A stretch of 29,788 bases of DNA from CAYMGQ01 sp964390055 (GTDB lineage Bacteria; Bacillota; Clostridia; Peptostreptococcales; Natronincolaceae). The notes beneath the pieces were generated by a model. That model saw nothing but the letters and a program-made list of their open reading frames with translations. It searched no databases and was not told the origin of the DNA. Positions 14,770 through 23,271 of this stretch are shown here, piece by piece (the stretch's first letter is position 1; each line of letters starts with the position of its first letter). The translations under genes were made by a program, and so were the position numbers. Location of the stretch: NCBI GenBank assembly GCA_964390055.1, contig CAYMGQ010000018.1, positions 1-29,788 of the forward strand, given 5' to 3'.

Positions 14770-16137
14770 CTAAGACTCAATAATTCTTAAGGCCTGGTCC
14801 AAGGAATTAACAGCTACAATCTTAAAATTTTTGTCTGCCCTAATCCTAGCCTTACTCCTTTTGGAAACTATGCAGCTGGTAAATCCCATTTTTTTGGCCT
14901 CATTTATCATTTTATCTGTATGGCTAACAGGCCGTAAGTCCCCTGTTAAACTGATTTCCCCCAAAACCATGATTTCCTTGGAGGGTATAGCTAACCCCCT
15001 CATACTTGAATATATAGCCATTGCCACACCTAGGTCTGCTGAGGTCCCCTCTAGCTTAAGTCCTCCTACTACATTAACATAAATGTCCTGATGAATTAAT
15101 GGCAGTCCTATCTTCTTTTCCAGTACCGCTATAATTAAATTCAATCTATTTAAATCTACCCCCACGGCTGTTCGTCTTGGGAAACCTGCGTTGGCCTTGG
15201 TTACCAAAGCCTGTATCTCTGCTAAAATAGGTCTGGTTCCCTCTATCATAGACACAACCACAGACCCCTCTGCCCTACTGCTAAGGGACTCTAGAAAAAT
15301 GGCCGAGGGATTATCAACCTCCATCAAGCCCTTTTCTGTCATTTCAAAAACCCCTATTTCACTAGTGGTCCCAAATCTATTTTTTAGGGACCTTAATATC
15401 CTAAACTCCTGGGTCCTTTCTCCCTCAAAATGTAGGACAGTATCCACCATGTGTTCCAAAACCCTAGGGCCGGCTAATTCCCCTTGTTTAGTCACATGGG
15501 CCACCAGGAACATGGGGATATTTTTAGATTTTCCAATTCTCATTAAATTATTTACACATTCCTTAACCTGAGACACACTACCAGGGGCAGAGGAAAGTTC
15601 TCCCTTAAAGAGGGTTTGGACAGAATCAATTAACACAAAAGAGGGTTGCATTTGCCTTATATAGCCCTCAATTACATCAATATTGGTCTCGGAAACTATA
15701 TATAGGTCTCCTGCCAGGGCATCCAGTCTTTCCGCCCTCATTTTAATTTGTTCTTCTGACTCTTCACCGGAAACATACAAAACCTTTCCATACCCCTCCG
15801 CTATTTTGCTACTAGCCTGGAGAATCAGTGTTGACTTACCTATCCCCGGTTCCCCTGAAATTAGGGTCAGGGACCCCCTAACCAGCCCCCCACCAAGAAC
15901 CCGATTCAATTCCTTAATTTTGGTATCATATCTCTCATATGTTCCGGATTCCACCTGCCCGATTAATTGGGGTCTTTTGCTGATAGCCGTAGTTGGTGAC
16001 CTGCGGAACTTTTCCTCCCTTGCTATAAGCTCCTCTTCTATAGTATTCCATTCATGGCATCCAGGGCAACGACCTAGCCATTTGGGACTTTCGTAACCAC
16101 ATTGCTGACATATGTACTTCTTCCTTATTTTTGCCAT
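14770..16137 (-). CDS. radA: DNA repair protein RadA (Sms)
   Basis: RadA is a RecA-like, DnaB-type helicase that helps extend strand exchange intermediates in recombination repair. From the ATG at 16137 it has 455 residues. The N-terminal C4 zinc finger is CQQCGYESPKWLGRCPGC (C10, C13, C24, C27). Walker A is GEPGIGKST (95-103). The RadA-specific KNRFG motif is present in LKNRFGTTSEIG. The C-terminal third is the Lon protease-like domain (VNVVGGLKLEGTSADLGVAMA), which lacks protease activity in this family. AGGTGGGG lies four bases before the chosen ATG; an ATG at 16167 would add ten residues not seen in the family. It precedes disA. Confidence 0.97.
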   Translation of the reverse strand: MAKIRKKYICQQCGYESPKWLGRCPGCHEWNTIEEELIAREEKFRRSPTTAISKRPQLIGQVESGTYERYDTKIKELNRVLGGGLVRGSLTLISGEPGIGKSTLILQASSKIAEGYGKVLYVSGEESEEQIKMRAERLDALAGDLYIVSETNIDVIEGYIRQMQPSFVLIDSVQTLFKGELSSAPGSVSQVKECVNNLMRIGKSKNIPMFLVAHVTKQGELAGPRVLEHMVDTVLHFEGERTQEFRILRSLKNRFGTTSEIGVFEMTEKGLMEVDNPSAIFLESLSSRAEGSVVVSMIEGTRPILAEIQALVTKANAGFPRRTAVGVDLNRLNLIIAVLEKKIGLPLIHQDIYVNVVGGLKLEGTSADLGVAMAIYSSMRGLAIPSKEIMVLGEISLTGDLRPVSHTDKMINEAKKMGFTSCIVSKRSKARIRADKNFKIVAVNSLDQALRIIES

Positions 16138-16191
16138 TTTACCCCACCTTATAAAACCTTTAATCAATAAGTTATTAGTTTCATTCTCTAT

Positions 16192-16221
16192 AGTGTACTA
16201 CTACAAGGGTCTTACTTGCAA
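16192..16221 (-). promoter_or_regulatory. Possible promoter of radA-disA
   Basis: TTGCAA (16216-16221) and TACACT (16192-16197) are spaced by 18 bases on the minus strand, just after the clpC terminator. Each box matches the consensus at four positions, so this is moderate evidence. Confidence 0.4.
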
Positions 16222-16260
16222 AAAAAATTTCAAAATAGAAGGGAGGTCCTAGCCCTCCCT
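16221..16260 (-). terminator. Terminator of the ctsR-clpC operon
   Basis: AGGGAGG (16254-16260) pairs with CCTCCCT (16240-16246) over a 7-base loop on the minus strand. T-rich sequence follows, with eight Ts slightly further on (16221-16228 region), so termination is likely though not ideal in form. Confidence 0.65.
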
Positions 16261-16268
16261 ATATTTTC

Positions 16269-18707
16269 CTATTTTTTGTGAATTATGAGTTCCTCATCAT
16301 CAAAATCAATTTCTACATGATTTCCTGAGCTAATAGTCCCCTTTAATAGTTCCTCTGACAATTTATCCTCTATAAATTTTTGTATTGTTCTTCTAAGGGG
16401 CCTAGCTCCATACTGAGGATCATATCCCTTATCCGCAATATAGTCCTTGGCCTTATCGGTAATATCTACTGTCATTTCCATATCTGCTAGCCTACTAATT
16501 AAATCATCAGTCATTAGGTCCACGATTTCTGAAATGTGTTTTTTGTCCAGGCTATGGAAAACAATGATTTCATCTATCCTATTTAAAAACTCCGGTCTAA
16601 AACTATCCTTTAGCTCCCTCATCACATTGTCTTTCATCTTTTCATACTCATTTTGGGCCTCATTTCCCCCGTCAGGGGTAAATCCCAGGGTTCTTTGCCT
16701 CCTAATGGTATGGGCTCCGACATTGGATGTCATAATAATGACAGCATTTTTAAAGTCTACAGTTTTTCCCTGGGCATCTGTTAACCTTCCATCGTCTAAG
16801 ATTTGTAATAGGATATTAAATACATCTGGATGGGCCTTTTCAATTTCATCAAATAATATTACTGAGAAGGGTTTTCTCCTAACCTGTTCTGTTAATTGAC
16901 CCCCTTCATCAAATCCCACATATCCAGGAGGTGATCCTATGAGCCTAGAAACTGTATGTTTCTCCATATATTCAGACATATCAATCCTAATCATAGCATC
17001 CTCTTCCCCAAAGATAGCCTCAGCTAAAGCTCTGGATAATTCTGTTTTTCCAACACCTGTTGGTCCTAGGAAAATAAAGGACCCTATGGGCTTTTTGGGA
17101 TCCTTTAAACCCACTCGCGCCCTTCTAATTGCCCTAGAAACTGATTTAACAGCCTCACTCTGCCCAATTACCCTTTGGTGTAATATTCCTTCCATATTTA
17201 ATAGTCTTTCTGATTCCTCTTCCTTTAATTTTGTAACAGGTATACCGGTCCAATCAGAGACTATTGCGGCGATTTCTTCCTCCTCAACAATGGCATCCTT
17301 AATTTCCTTTTTCTTATCCCAATCCTTATGTCTATCATCCAAGGCCTCTTGAATATCCTTTTCCTTATCCCTTATTTCTGCTGCCCTCTCAAAATCCTGT
17401 AAACTAATGGATTCTTCCTTCTCCTTTGCAAGCTTCTCCAACTCTTCCTCTAAATCCTTTAAATCCTCAGGAGCTGTAACCATTTGTAGCCGTATTTTAG
17501 AGGCTGCTTCATCAATTAGATCAATGGCCTTGTCTGGTAAAAATCTATCTGATATATATCTATGAGATAGTTCAGCCGCCGCCTTTAATGCTTCATCAGA
17601 AATTTTGACCCTGTGGTGGGCTTCATACTTATCCCTCAAGCCCTCTAATATTTTGATTGTGTCCTCTACCGAAGGCTCATCAATTGTAATAGGTTGAAAC
17701 CTTCTCTCTAGGGCCGCATCCTTTTCAATGTGCTTCCTATACTCATCAATTGTGGTAGCACCTATTGTTTGCAACTCCCCTCTTGCTAAAACTGGCTTTA
17801 GGATATTGGAGGCGTCAATTGATCCCTCGGCCGCCCCGGCTCCAATAATTGTATGAATTTCGTCAATAAATAAAATTATATCCCCTGCCTGCCTTATTTC
17901 TTCCATAGATTTTTTTAAGCGGTCCTCAAATTCACCCCTGTACTTTGCTCCTGCTAACATGCCGGATAGGTCCAAGGTAACAACCCTTTTGCCCCTAAGG
18001 CTCTCAGGTATATTTCCCTCCTCTATCCGCTGGGCCAATCCCTCAGCAACTGCCGTTTTACCCACACCAGGCTCTCCTACTAAACAGGGGTTATTTTTGG
18101 TCCTCCTGCTTAAAATTTGTATGATTCGTTGAATTTCCTTATCCCTACCTATAACAGGGTCAATCTTACCCTCCCTGGCCATCTGGTTTAAGTCCCTGCT
18201 ATATTTATCCAGGGTGGGAGTATTGGCACTCGGCCGCCCTCCTTGTTGACTACTATGTTTTGGCGAACCCTTACTATTTAATAACTTATCCACTTCTTCC
18301 TTAACCTTTTCGGGGCTTACTCCTAACCTTGCTAGGACTCTGGCTGCAATACCTTCTTTTTCCCTGATTAATCCTAATAATATATGTTCGGTCCCTATAT
18401 AGCTATGGCCTAATCTTCTTGCCTCCTCAGAACTTAGTTCAAAAACCCTTTTTGTCCTAGGAGTAAAGCCTACTAATTGACTGGGCACATTCCCCCTACC
18501 AACTGCATTTATAATTGCCTCCTGTAATTTTGCCATCTCTATTCCCAAATTTACAAGACTTTGGCCAGCAATGCCTTCTTTTTCCTGCAATAGTCCCAAT
18601 AATATATGTTCGGTCCCTACATAATTATGACCCAACTGCTTGGCAAATTGTTGGGAAAAAATTATAGATTGCTGGGCCCTTTCGGTAAATCTATTGTTCA
18701 TTGACAT
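16269..18707 (-). CDS. clpC: ATP-dependent Clp protease ATPase subunit ClpC
   Basis: ClpC is the AAA+ unfoldase that feeds proteins, including McsB-phosphorylated ones, to the ClpP protease. The 812 residues hold two Clp N repeats (about 5-72 and 81-143, each with GTEHILLGL), a first AAA domain with Walker A GEPGVGKT (211-218) and Walker B ILFIDEIHT. Next come a UVR/middle coiled domain (SLQDFERAAEIRDKEKDIQ), the diagnostic ClpC linker, and a second AAA domain with Walker A GPTGVGKTE. Sequence continues to the C-terminal D2 small domain (DPQYGARPLRRTIQ). GGAGGG is seven bases before the ATG. It is the last gene of the CtsR-controlled operon. Confidence 0.98.
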   Translation of the reverse strand: MSMNNRFTERAQQSIIFSQQFAKQLGHNYVGTEHILLGLLQEKEGIAGQSLVNLGIEMAKLQEAIINAVGRGNVPSQLVGFTPRTKRVFELSSEEARRLGHSYIGTEHILLGLIREKEGIAARVLARLGVSPEKVKEEVDKLLNSKGSPKHSSQQGGRPSANTPTLDKYSRDLNQMAREGKIDPVIGRDKEIQRIIQILSRRTKNNPCLVGEPGVGKTAVAEGLAQRIEEGNIPESLRGKRVVTLDLSGMLAGAKYRGEFEDRLKKSMEEIRQAGDIILFIDEIHTIIGAGAAEGSIDASNILKPVLARGELQTIGATTIDEYRKHIEKDAALERRFQPITIDEPSVEDTIKILEGLRDKYEAHHRVKISDEALKAAAELSHRYISDRFLPDKAIDLIDEAASKIRLQMVTAPEDLKDLEEELEKLAKEKEESISLQDFERAAEIRDKEKDIQEALDDRHKDWDKKKEIKDAIVEEEEIAAIVSDWTGIPVTKLKEEESERLLNMEGILHQRVIGQSEAVKSVSRAIRRARVGLKDPKKPIGSFIFLGPTGVGKTELSRALAEAIFGEEDAMIRIDMSEYMEKHTVSRLIGSPPGYVGFDEGGQLTEQVRRKPFSVILFDEIEKAHPDVFNILLQILDDGRLTDAQGKTVDFKNAVIIMTSNVGAHTIRRQRTLGFTPDGGNEAQNEYEKMKDNVMRELKDSFRPEFLNRIDEIIVFHSLDKKHISEIVDLMTDDLISRLADMEMTVDITDKAKDYIADKGYDPQYGARPLRRTIQKFIEDKLSEELLKGTISSGNHVEIDFDDEELIIHKK

Positions 18708-18725
18708 TATTTATCCCTCCTATTT

Positions 18726-19748
18726 TTACAAGTTCTCCCTTATCAATTTAGCTCTCTTAATATCCCTTTCTACGGGATTTAGTTCAGTATTATAATATTT
18801 CTGTAGATAGCCTGGCTGTATCATGGTTATTAGAGAATTTATTTTATTCATATTTATATCCTCCATAAGCCCTAAGTTTGCCCCTAATTTAACATCGGAT
18901 ATTAATTGCATAGCTTCCTTGCCCGCTATCTTCCTAGCATTTTTTAAAATTCCAAGGGACCTAAAAAGCCTGTCTTCCAAATCTATCTTTCTTGTTTTAA
19001 GTAGCTTATTCCTACTTTTCCTTTCCTTCTCAATAATTTGCATGGTTACATTATGCAGGCTTCCGACCACCTCTTTTTCTGTCACCCCTAGGGTTACCTG
19101 ATTGGATATTTGGTATATATCTCCGGATATCTCTGTCCCTTCCCCATAAATACCCCTAACTGCTAACCCTATCTGGCCTGCAGCCTGTAATATTGTATTG
19201 ATATATCCCGTAAGTCTTAATACAGGTAGGTGCAACATAACAGAAACACGAATCCCCGTACCTAGATTAGTTGGACATGCCGTCAAATATCCCAAGTCTT
19301 CATCAAAGGCAAAATCTATTCTCTCCTCAAGTAAATCATCGATTTTGTCCGAAATATCGTATGCCTTTTCCAACTGTAATCCAGGTAATAGGCATTGAAT
19401 CCTTATATGGTCCTCCTCATTAATTAAGATGCTGATTGTTTCATCCTTATTTATTAACATACTGCCCTTATCAACATTTTTCACTAGGTCAGGGCTAATC
19501 AAATGTTTTTCAATATAGTTTAACCTCTCAATCTGGTCTAGGTCTTTCATGGCCAATAGTTGAAAATCTTCCTTTAGATTTATATTGCCCATCAAGATAC
19601 CATCATAAACTTTATCCGCTACAGCCTTGGAGGCCTGATCGTCTAATTGATGAGGAAATGGGATATCTTCAATATTCCTAGCCAATCTTACCCTGCTACT
19701 TATGACAATATCATTTTCTGGACCTTCCTGTTGAATCCAACCCGCCAT
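18726..19748 (-). CDS. mcsB: Protein arginine kinase McsB
   Basis: McsB phosphorylates arginine residues on damaged or misfolded proteins, and on CtsR, marking them for ClpCP. The 340 residues show the phosphagen-kinase fold: nucleotide-binding arginines in VISSRVRLARN (15-25), the NEEDHIRI loop (110-117) with catalytic acidic residues, and the catalytic Cys158 in TACPTNLGTG. The C-terminal RDIKRA (328-333) matches the RDxxRA phosphoarginine-binding allosteric motif described for this family, so self-activation is likely retained. GGAGGGGA is close before the ATG. It starts one base after the mcsA stop, so the activator and the kinase are coupled. Confidence 0.97.
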   Translation of the reverse strand: MAGWIQQEGPENDIVISSRVRLARNIEDIPFPHQLDDQASKAVADKVYDGILMGNINLKEDFQLLAMKDLDQIERLNYIEKHLISPDLVKNVDKGSMLINKDETISILINEEDHIRIQCLLPGLQLEKAYDISDKIDDLLEERIDFAFDEDLGYLTACPTNLGTGIRVSVMLHLPVLRLTGYINTILQAAGQIGLAVRGIYGEGTEISGDIYQISNQVTLGVTEKEVVGSLHNVTMQIIEKERKSRNKLLKTRKIDLEDRLFRSLGILKNARKIAGKEAMQLISDVKLGANLGLMEDINMNKINSLITMIQPGYLQKYYNTELNPVERDIKRAKLIRENL

Positions 19749-19749
19749 A

Positions 19750-20271
19750 TCAATCCCCTCCCTGTCCTTCCTGTATTTGGGTCTCTAGTTCCCTAATTTG
19801 ATCCCTGAGCTCAGCAGCTCTTTCAAAGGCCTCCCTATGAATAGCTTCCTGCAATTCTTGCCTTAACTGGTTTAGTTTCCGCCTGCTCAGGAGTTTGCCT
19901 CCCCTTCTTTTTGGTATCTTTCCCCCGTGGCGTACATTCCCTTGCACCTTTCTTATCAAGGGTAGGAGTCTATTTTTAAAATCAAGGTAACAATGGCTAC
20001 ACCCTAACTTGCCTATCTCCCTAAATTTACTATAGCTAGAATTGCATTGTTCACATTGGTTTAAGGCATCACCCTGGGATTGGGCATGCTGTCTTGTTCC
20101 AATATCCAATAGCCCCGCTAGAAAGTTATGGATTGATAGGGAGTCTTCGAAATTAAAATTATCCCTAGATTGAGCACATTCCTCGCACAGGTAGATTTCT
20201 TCTACCTTACCCTGGATAACAGTCTTCATATGAACAGTAGCTGGCCTCAACTTACATTCTTCACAAATCAT
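19750..20271 (-). CDS. mcsA: McsA, activator of McsB kinase
   Basis: McsA is a zinc-binding partner that activates McsB and helps deliver substrates to ClpC. The 173 residues hold four CxxC pairs: CEEC (3-6), CEEC (29-32), CEQC (73-76) and CSHC (91-94). A C-terminal UVR motif (about 133-168, LRQELQEAIHREAFERAAEL) resembles the ClpC and UvrB interaction helices. Length and layout are normal. It lies 11 bases after ctsR and ends one base before mcsB, in the fixed order ctsR-mcsA-mcsB-clpC of Firmicutes. Confidence 0.96.
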   Translation of the reverse strand: MICEECKLRPATVHMKTVIQGKVEEIYLCEECAQSRDNFNFEDSLSIHNFLAGLLDIGTRQHAQSQGDALNQCEQCNSSYSKFREIGKLGCSHCYLDFKNRLLPLIRKVQGNVRHGGKIPKRRGGKLLSRRKLNQLRQELQEAIHREAFERAAELRDQIRELETQIQEGQGGD

Positions 20272-20282
20272 ATACCCACCCC

Positions 20283-20741
20283 CTAATAAAATATTGAAGC
20301 TAACATATTTTTTAATATATTGGCCCGTATTTCTCCCTTTAGTTTGAGAGGAGAAACTATAGCAGTATCATCAATAGCTGATTTCATAATTTTCGATTCC
20401 CTTAAACTTATAATCTCTCTTTTTAAAAGGGACTGAATTAGGCGATTAGCCTCCGGTTTTGTTATACAGTCCCCTATTTTTCTAGTCATAATATGAAATA
20501 GCTTTTGTTTTTCATCAATAAGAATCTCTTCTATCCTAATATAGCCCCCACCACCCCTAAAGCTCTCCACATGATAGCCCTGGGAATAGTCAAAACGTGT
20601 CATCAATACATAATTAATTTGCGAAGGGGCGCATCCAAAATGTCTAGCAAGCTCATTTCTTTGAATTTTAATTACACTTTCATCACTTTCCTCTATTAGC
20701 TCCTTTAGAAAGCTCTCAATAATATCACTGATGCGTGCCAC
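20283..20741 (-). CDS. ctsR: Heat-shock repressor CtsR
   Basis: CtsR represses clp genes by binding a heptad direct repeat; heat and McsB-dependent processes remove it. The 152 residues have an N-terminal winged helix-turn-helix (IKIQRNELARHFGCAPSQIN) with the tetraglycine wing RGGGGYIRI (glycines 63-66), the region identified as the temperature sensor in B. subtilis. A C-terminal dimer domain follows. The start is GTG at 20741, with GAGGTGA four bases upstream. It is the first gene of the operon and has a CtsR box at its own start site, so it regulates itself. Confidence 0.97.
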   Translation of the reverse strand: MARISDIIESFLKELIEESDESVIKIQRNELARHFGCAPSQINYVLMTRFDYSQGYHVESFRGGGGYIRIEEILIDEKQKLFHIMTRKIGDCITKPEANRLIQSLLKREIISLRESKIMKSAIDDTAIVSPLKLKGEIRANILKNMLASIFY

Positions 20742-20753
20742 TTAATCACCTCT

Positions 20754-20770
20754 TTAGACCTTCTTTGACC
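20754..20770 (-). promoter_or_regulatory. CtsR operator
   Basis: On the minus strand GGTCAAA (20764-20770), three bases (GAA), then GGTCTAA (20754-20760) match the CtsR heptad direct repeat GGTCAAA-N3-GGTCAAA with one change. The site begins three bases after the -10 box, covering the transcription start, so bound CtsR would block initiation. Confidence 0.9.
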
Positions 20771-20773
20771 TTC

Positions 20774-20802
20774 ATTATATAAGATTTATTCTCATTTGTC
20801 AA
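20774..20802 (-). promoter_or_regulatory. Sigma-A promoter of the ctsR operon
   Basis: Perfect TTGACA (20797-20802) and perfect TATAAT (20774-20779) with 17-base spacing on the minus strand. The start site would fall in the CtsR box. Confidence 0.9.
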
Positions 20803-20865
20803 TTCAATTCTATTACAATAATTCCACAAAAGCCGTCTTCCTAAACAAAAAGCCACGTTTTTCTT

Positions 20866-20898
20866 AAAAAAAAAAAGCATATGCCTAGGCATATGCTT
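20866..20898 (-). terminator. Terminator of the EF-G2 gene, perfect 24-base palindrome
   Basis: The palindrome at 20875-20898 (half-site AAGCATATGCCT) forms a long stem and is followed by about 11 Ts on the minus strand (20866-20876). It lies 11 bases after the stop codon. Confidence 0.9.
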
Positions 20899-20909
20899 AA
20901 AATAGAATT

Positions 20910-22979
20910 TTATTCTTTAGCTGCTCTTGCAGCTTCCACTACTTTTTCACTAATCATTGGCGGTACTTCTTCATATCTTGCAAATTCCATTACAAAATTT
21001 CCCTTTGCCTGAGTCATAGACCGTAGGTCTATAGCATATTTAAACATCTCTGCTTGGGGTACCTCAGCTGTTACTAACTGTAATCCCTTCATATGGGGTT
21101 CCATTCCCAAAATTCTACCCCTCCGCTTGTTTAAATCTCCCATAATATCCCCCATAAATTCCTCAGGGACCTTAACATCTACTTTCATAATTGGTTCAAG
21201 CAATACTGGTTTTGCTGCCTCCATACCCTTCCTAAAGGCTAAGGATGCTGCAATTTTAAAGGCCATTTCTGATGAATCAACCTCATGGTAAGAGCCATCA
21301 TATAGGATAGCCTTTATATTAACCACTGGGTAGCCTGCCAATACTCCAGACTCCAGACACTCTTGCAATCCCTTTTCTACCGCAGGTATATAGGCCCTTG
21401 GCACCGCACCTCCAAATATCTCTTCTTCAAATTCAAATTCCGTTTTGGCAGGTTCGAACCTAATCTTGACATCACCGTATTGGCCATGTCCTCCAGATTG
21501 TTTCCTGTGCCTTCCTTGGACATCTGATTTTCCCTTTATAGTTTCTCTATAGGGTACTATGGCATCACTTAATTCCACTTCTACCCCGAATTTATTTTTA
21601 AGTTTACTTGTAATCACTCTTATATGAAGCTCCCCTTGCCCACGAATTAGGGTTTGTTTAGTCTCAGCATTTCTTTCAAAGACGAAGGAGGGGTCTTCCT
21701 CGGCCAGGCGCTGTAATCCAGAACCAATTTTCTCCTCATCTCCTCTAGATTTAGGTTCAACTGCTAATATTAGTTGGGGTGGGGTAAAGTCTATACCGCT
21801 ATATACTACAGGATCATCTATGCTGCATAGGGTATCTCCCGTTTGAGTATACTGCAACTTGGCTACAGCAGCTATGTCTCCCGCTTTTACTTGGTCCACT
21901 TCTATTTGATTCTTACCCCGCAATAGGAACAAGCCACCGATTCTTTCTTTTTCATCCTTACTTGCATTTAAAATCTCCATGTCTCCCTTTAGGGATCCGG
22001 AAATCACCTTAAATATAGAGATTTTACCCATATAGGGGTCTGCAATAGTTTTAAAGACTTGGGCAGAAAATGGTTCCCCATCCTCCAATGTTCTTTCAAC
22101 TACTTCATCACTATGGGGACGTTTACCCTGCTTTGGTGGCATATCTGCTGGTGAGGGTGAATAGTCATTAATCATATTTAACAGGCTATGGATACCTATA
22201 TTATTGAGGGTTGCTCCACAAATTACCGGAACAATATCTCCGCTTACAATCCCCTTGCGTAACCCCTCTTGTATTTCCTCTTGAGTAAATTCCTCCCCAC
22301 TAAAATATTTTTCTAGTAGGTCCTCGTCACTTTCGGCCACTGATTCCATCAACATTTCCCTAATATCAGAAATCTCCGCCATTTTATCTTCTGGAATAGG
22401 TTTTTCAACACAAGTTTTACCATCATATTCCTTGGCTACCATCTTGGCTATATTAATATTGCCAATAAAGTTTTCCTTCTCTCCTAGGGGTATTTGAAAA
22501 GGTGCTATCTTTGTTCCAAATTTCTCCCTAAGTTGGTTTAATACCTTTTCAAAGTCTGCATTCTCCCTATCCATTTTATTAATAAATATAAAGGTTGGTT
22601 TGCCCTTGTCCTCGGCATAATCCCAGGCCTTTTCTGTTCCTACTTCTATACCACTAGTAGCATCTACTAAAATAATCAATCCCCCGGCCACCTTCATAGC
22701 ACTTTCAACCTCTCCAACAAAGTCAAAATAGCCCGGAGTATCAATAAAATTAATCTTATGCCCTTCCCATTCTATGGGTATAACCGAAGTATTAATAGAT
22801 ATTTTCCTAGCAATCTCTTCTTTATCGAAATCTGACACTACATTTCCGTCTTCTACTTTTCCAATTCTATTGTTAACCTTAGTCGTATATAATGCTGCTT
22901 CTGTTAATGTAGTTTTACCGCATCCACCATGGCCTAATAAAGCTATGTTCCTAATTTTGTCAGCTTCATATATTTTCAT
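20910..22979 (-). CDS. Elongation factor G-like GTPase (EF-G2 type)
   Basis: This 689-residue protein has all five EF-G domains but belongs to the EF-G2 (FusA2) side of the family, not the main translocase. The P-loop is GHGGCGKT (16-23) in place of the usual GHIDAGKT. The G3 motif is DTPGYFDF (80-87), with Tyr84 where EF-G and EF-Tu have the catalytic His; related EF-G2 proteins also carry this change. NKMD (G4) is present. Domain IV has the SGGHGQYGDV loop region and domain V ends near NFVMEFARYEEVP. The ATG at 22979 has GAGGGGG seven bases upstream; an upstream in-frame ATG at 23048 would add 23 unlikely residues. It is a single gene. Its exact role (translocation, recycling or stress) is unknown. 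Confidence 0.9.
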   Translation of the reverse strand: MKIYEADKIRNIALLGHGGCGKTTLTEAALYTTKVNNRIGKVEDGNVVSDFDKEEIARKISINTSVIPIEWEGHKINFIDTPGYFDFVGEVESAMKVAGGLIILVDATSGIEVGTEKAWDYAEDKGKPTFIFINKMDRENADFEKVLNQLREKFGTKIAPFQIPLGEKENFIGNINIAKMVAKEYDGKTCVEKPIPEDKMAEISDIREMLMESVAESDEDLLEKYFSGEEFTQEEIQEGLRKGIVSGDIVPVICGATLNNIGIHSLLNMINDYSPSPADMPPKQGKRPHSDEVVERTLEDGEPFSAQVFKTIADPYMGKISIFKVISGSLKGDMEILNASKDEKERIGGLFLLRGKNQIEVDQVKAGDIAAVAKLQYTQTGDTLCSIDDPVVYSGIDFTPPQLILAVEPKSRGDEEKIGSGLQRLAEEDPSFVFERNAETKQTLIRGQGELHIRVITSKLKNKFGVEVELSDAIVPYRETIKGKSDVQGRHRKQSGGHGQYGDVKIRFEPAKTEFEFEEEIFGGAVPRAYIPAVEKGLQECLESGVLAGYPVVNIKAILYDGSYHEVDSSEMAFKIAASLAFRKGMEAAKPVLLEPIMKVDVKVPEEFMGDIMGDLNKRRGRILGMEPHMKGLQLVTAEVPQAEMFKYAIDLRSMTQAKGNFVMEFARYEEVPPMISEKVVEAARAAKE

Positions 22980-23160
22980 TAATTTTCCCCCTCTTGTATG
23001 ATATCTATTAGTATTTGATTGCTTATATAATTCTATATCTTTGTTCAAATTCCTTTTTATTTCCCAAAGTTTTTTCTATTCTATCCTATATTAAATTATT
23101 CCAGAATTAGATAAAATTATAAGTTGACCAGCAAAGCTATAATAAAAAAAAATAAATATA

Positions 23161-23169
23161 TGTTATAAT
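23161..23169 (+). promoter_or_regulatory. Possible extended -10 promoter of hisC
   Basis: TGTTATAAT is a perfect -10 with the TGn extension; the region 17 bases upstream is A-rich with no -35 box. A start near 23176 gives a leader of about 95 bases. The 292-base spacer between the EF-G2 gene and hisC holds this element and AT-rich DNA; no convincing EF-G2 promoter was found. Confidence 0.5.
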
Positions 23170-23178
23170 TAATTAGTA

Positions 23179-23206
23179 GAGTTGTTTTGCCAGATCATAC
23201 CAACTC
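23179..23206 (+). repeat. Inverted repeat in the hisC leader
   Basis: GAGTTG (23179-23184) and CAACTC (23201-23206) are inverted with a 16-base interval, at the very start of the predicted leader RNA. It matches no riboswitch I know and could be chance. Confidence 0.3.
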
Positions 23207-23271
23207 AAATGCCGTTTTAAACATCCAAGTTTATAGCTAAAAAATCATATATATTAAAAGGAGGGCAATTT

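Noticed and set aside
15191..16899. Long plus-strand open frames opposite radA and clpC (126-150 codons)
   Set aside because: They lie antisense to strongly conserved genes, have no good ribosome binding sites and give low-complexity Ser/Leu-rich translations, as expected from complementary frames.
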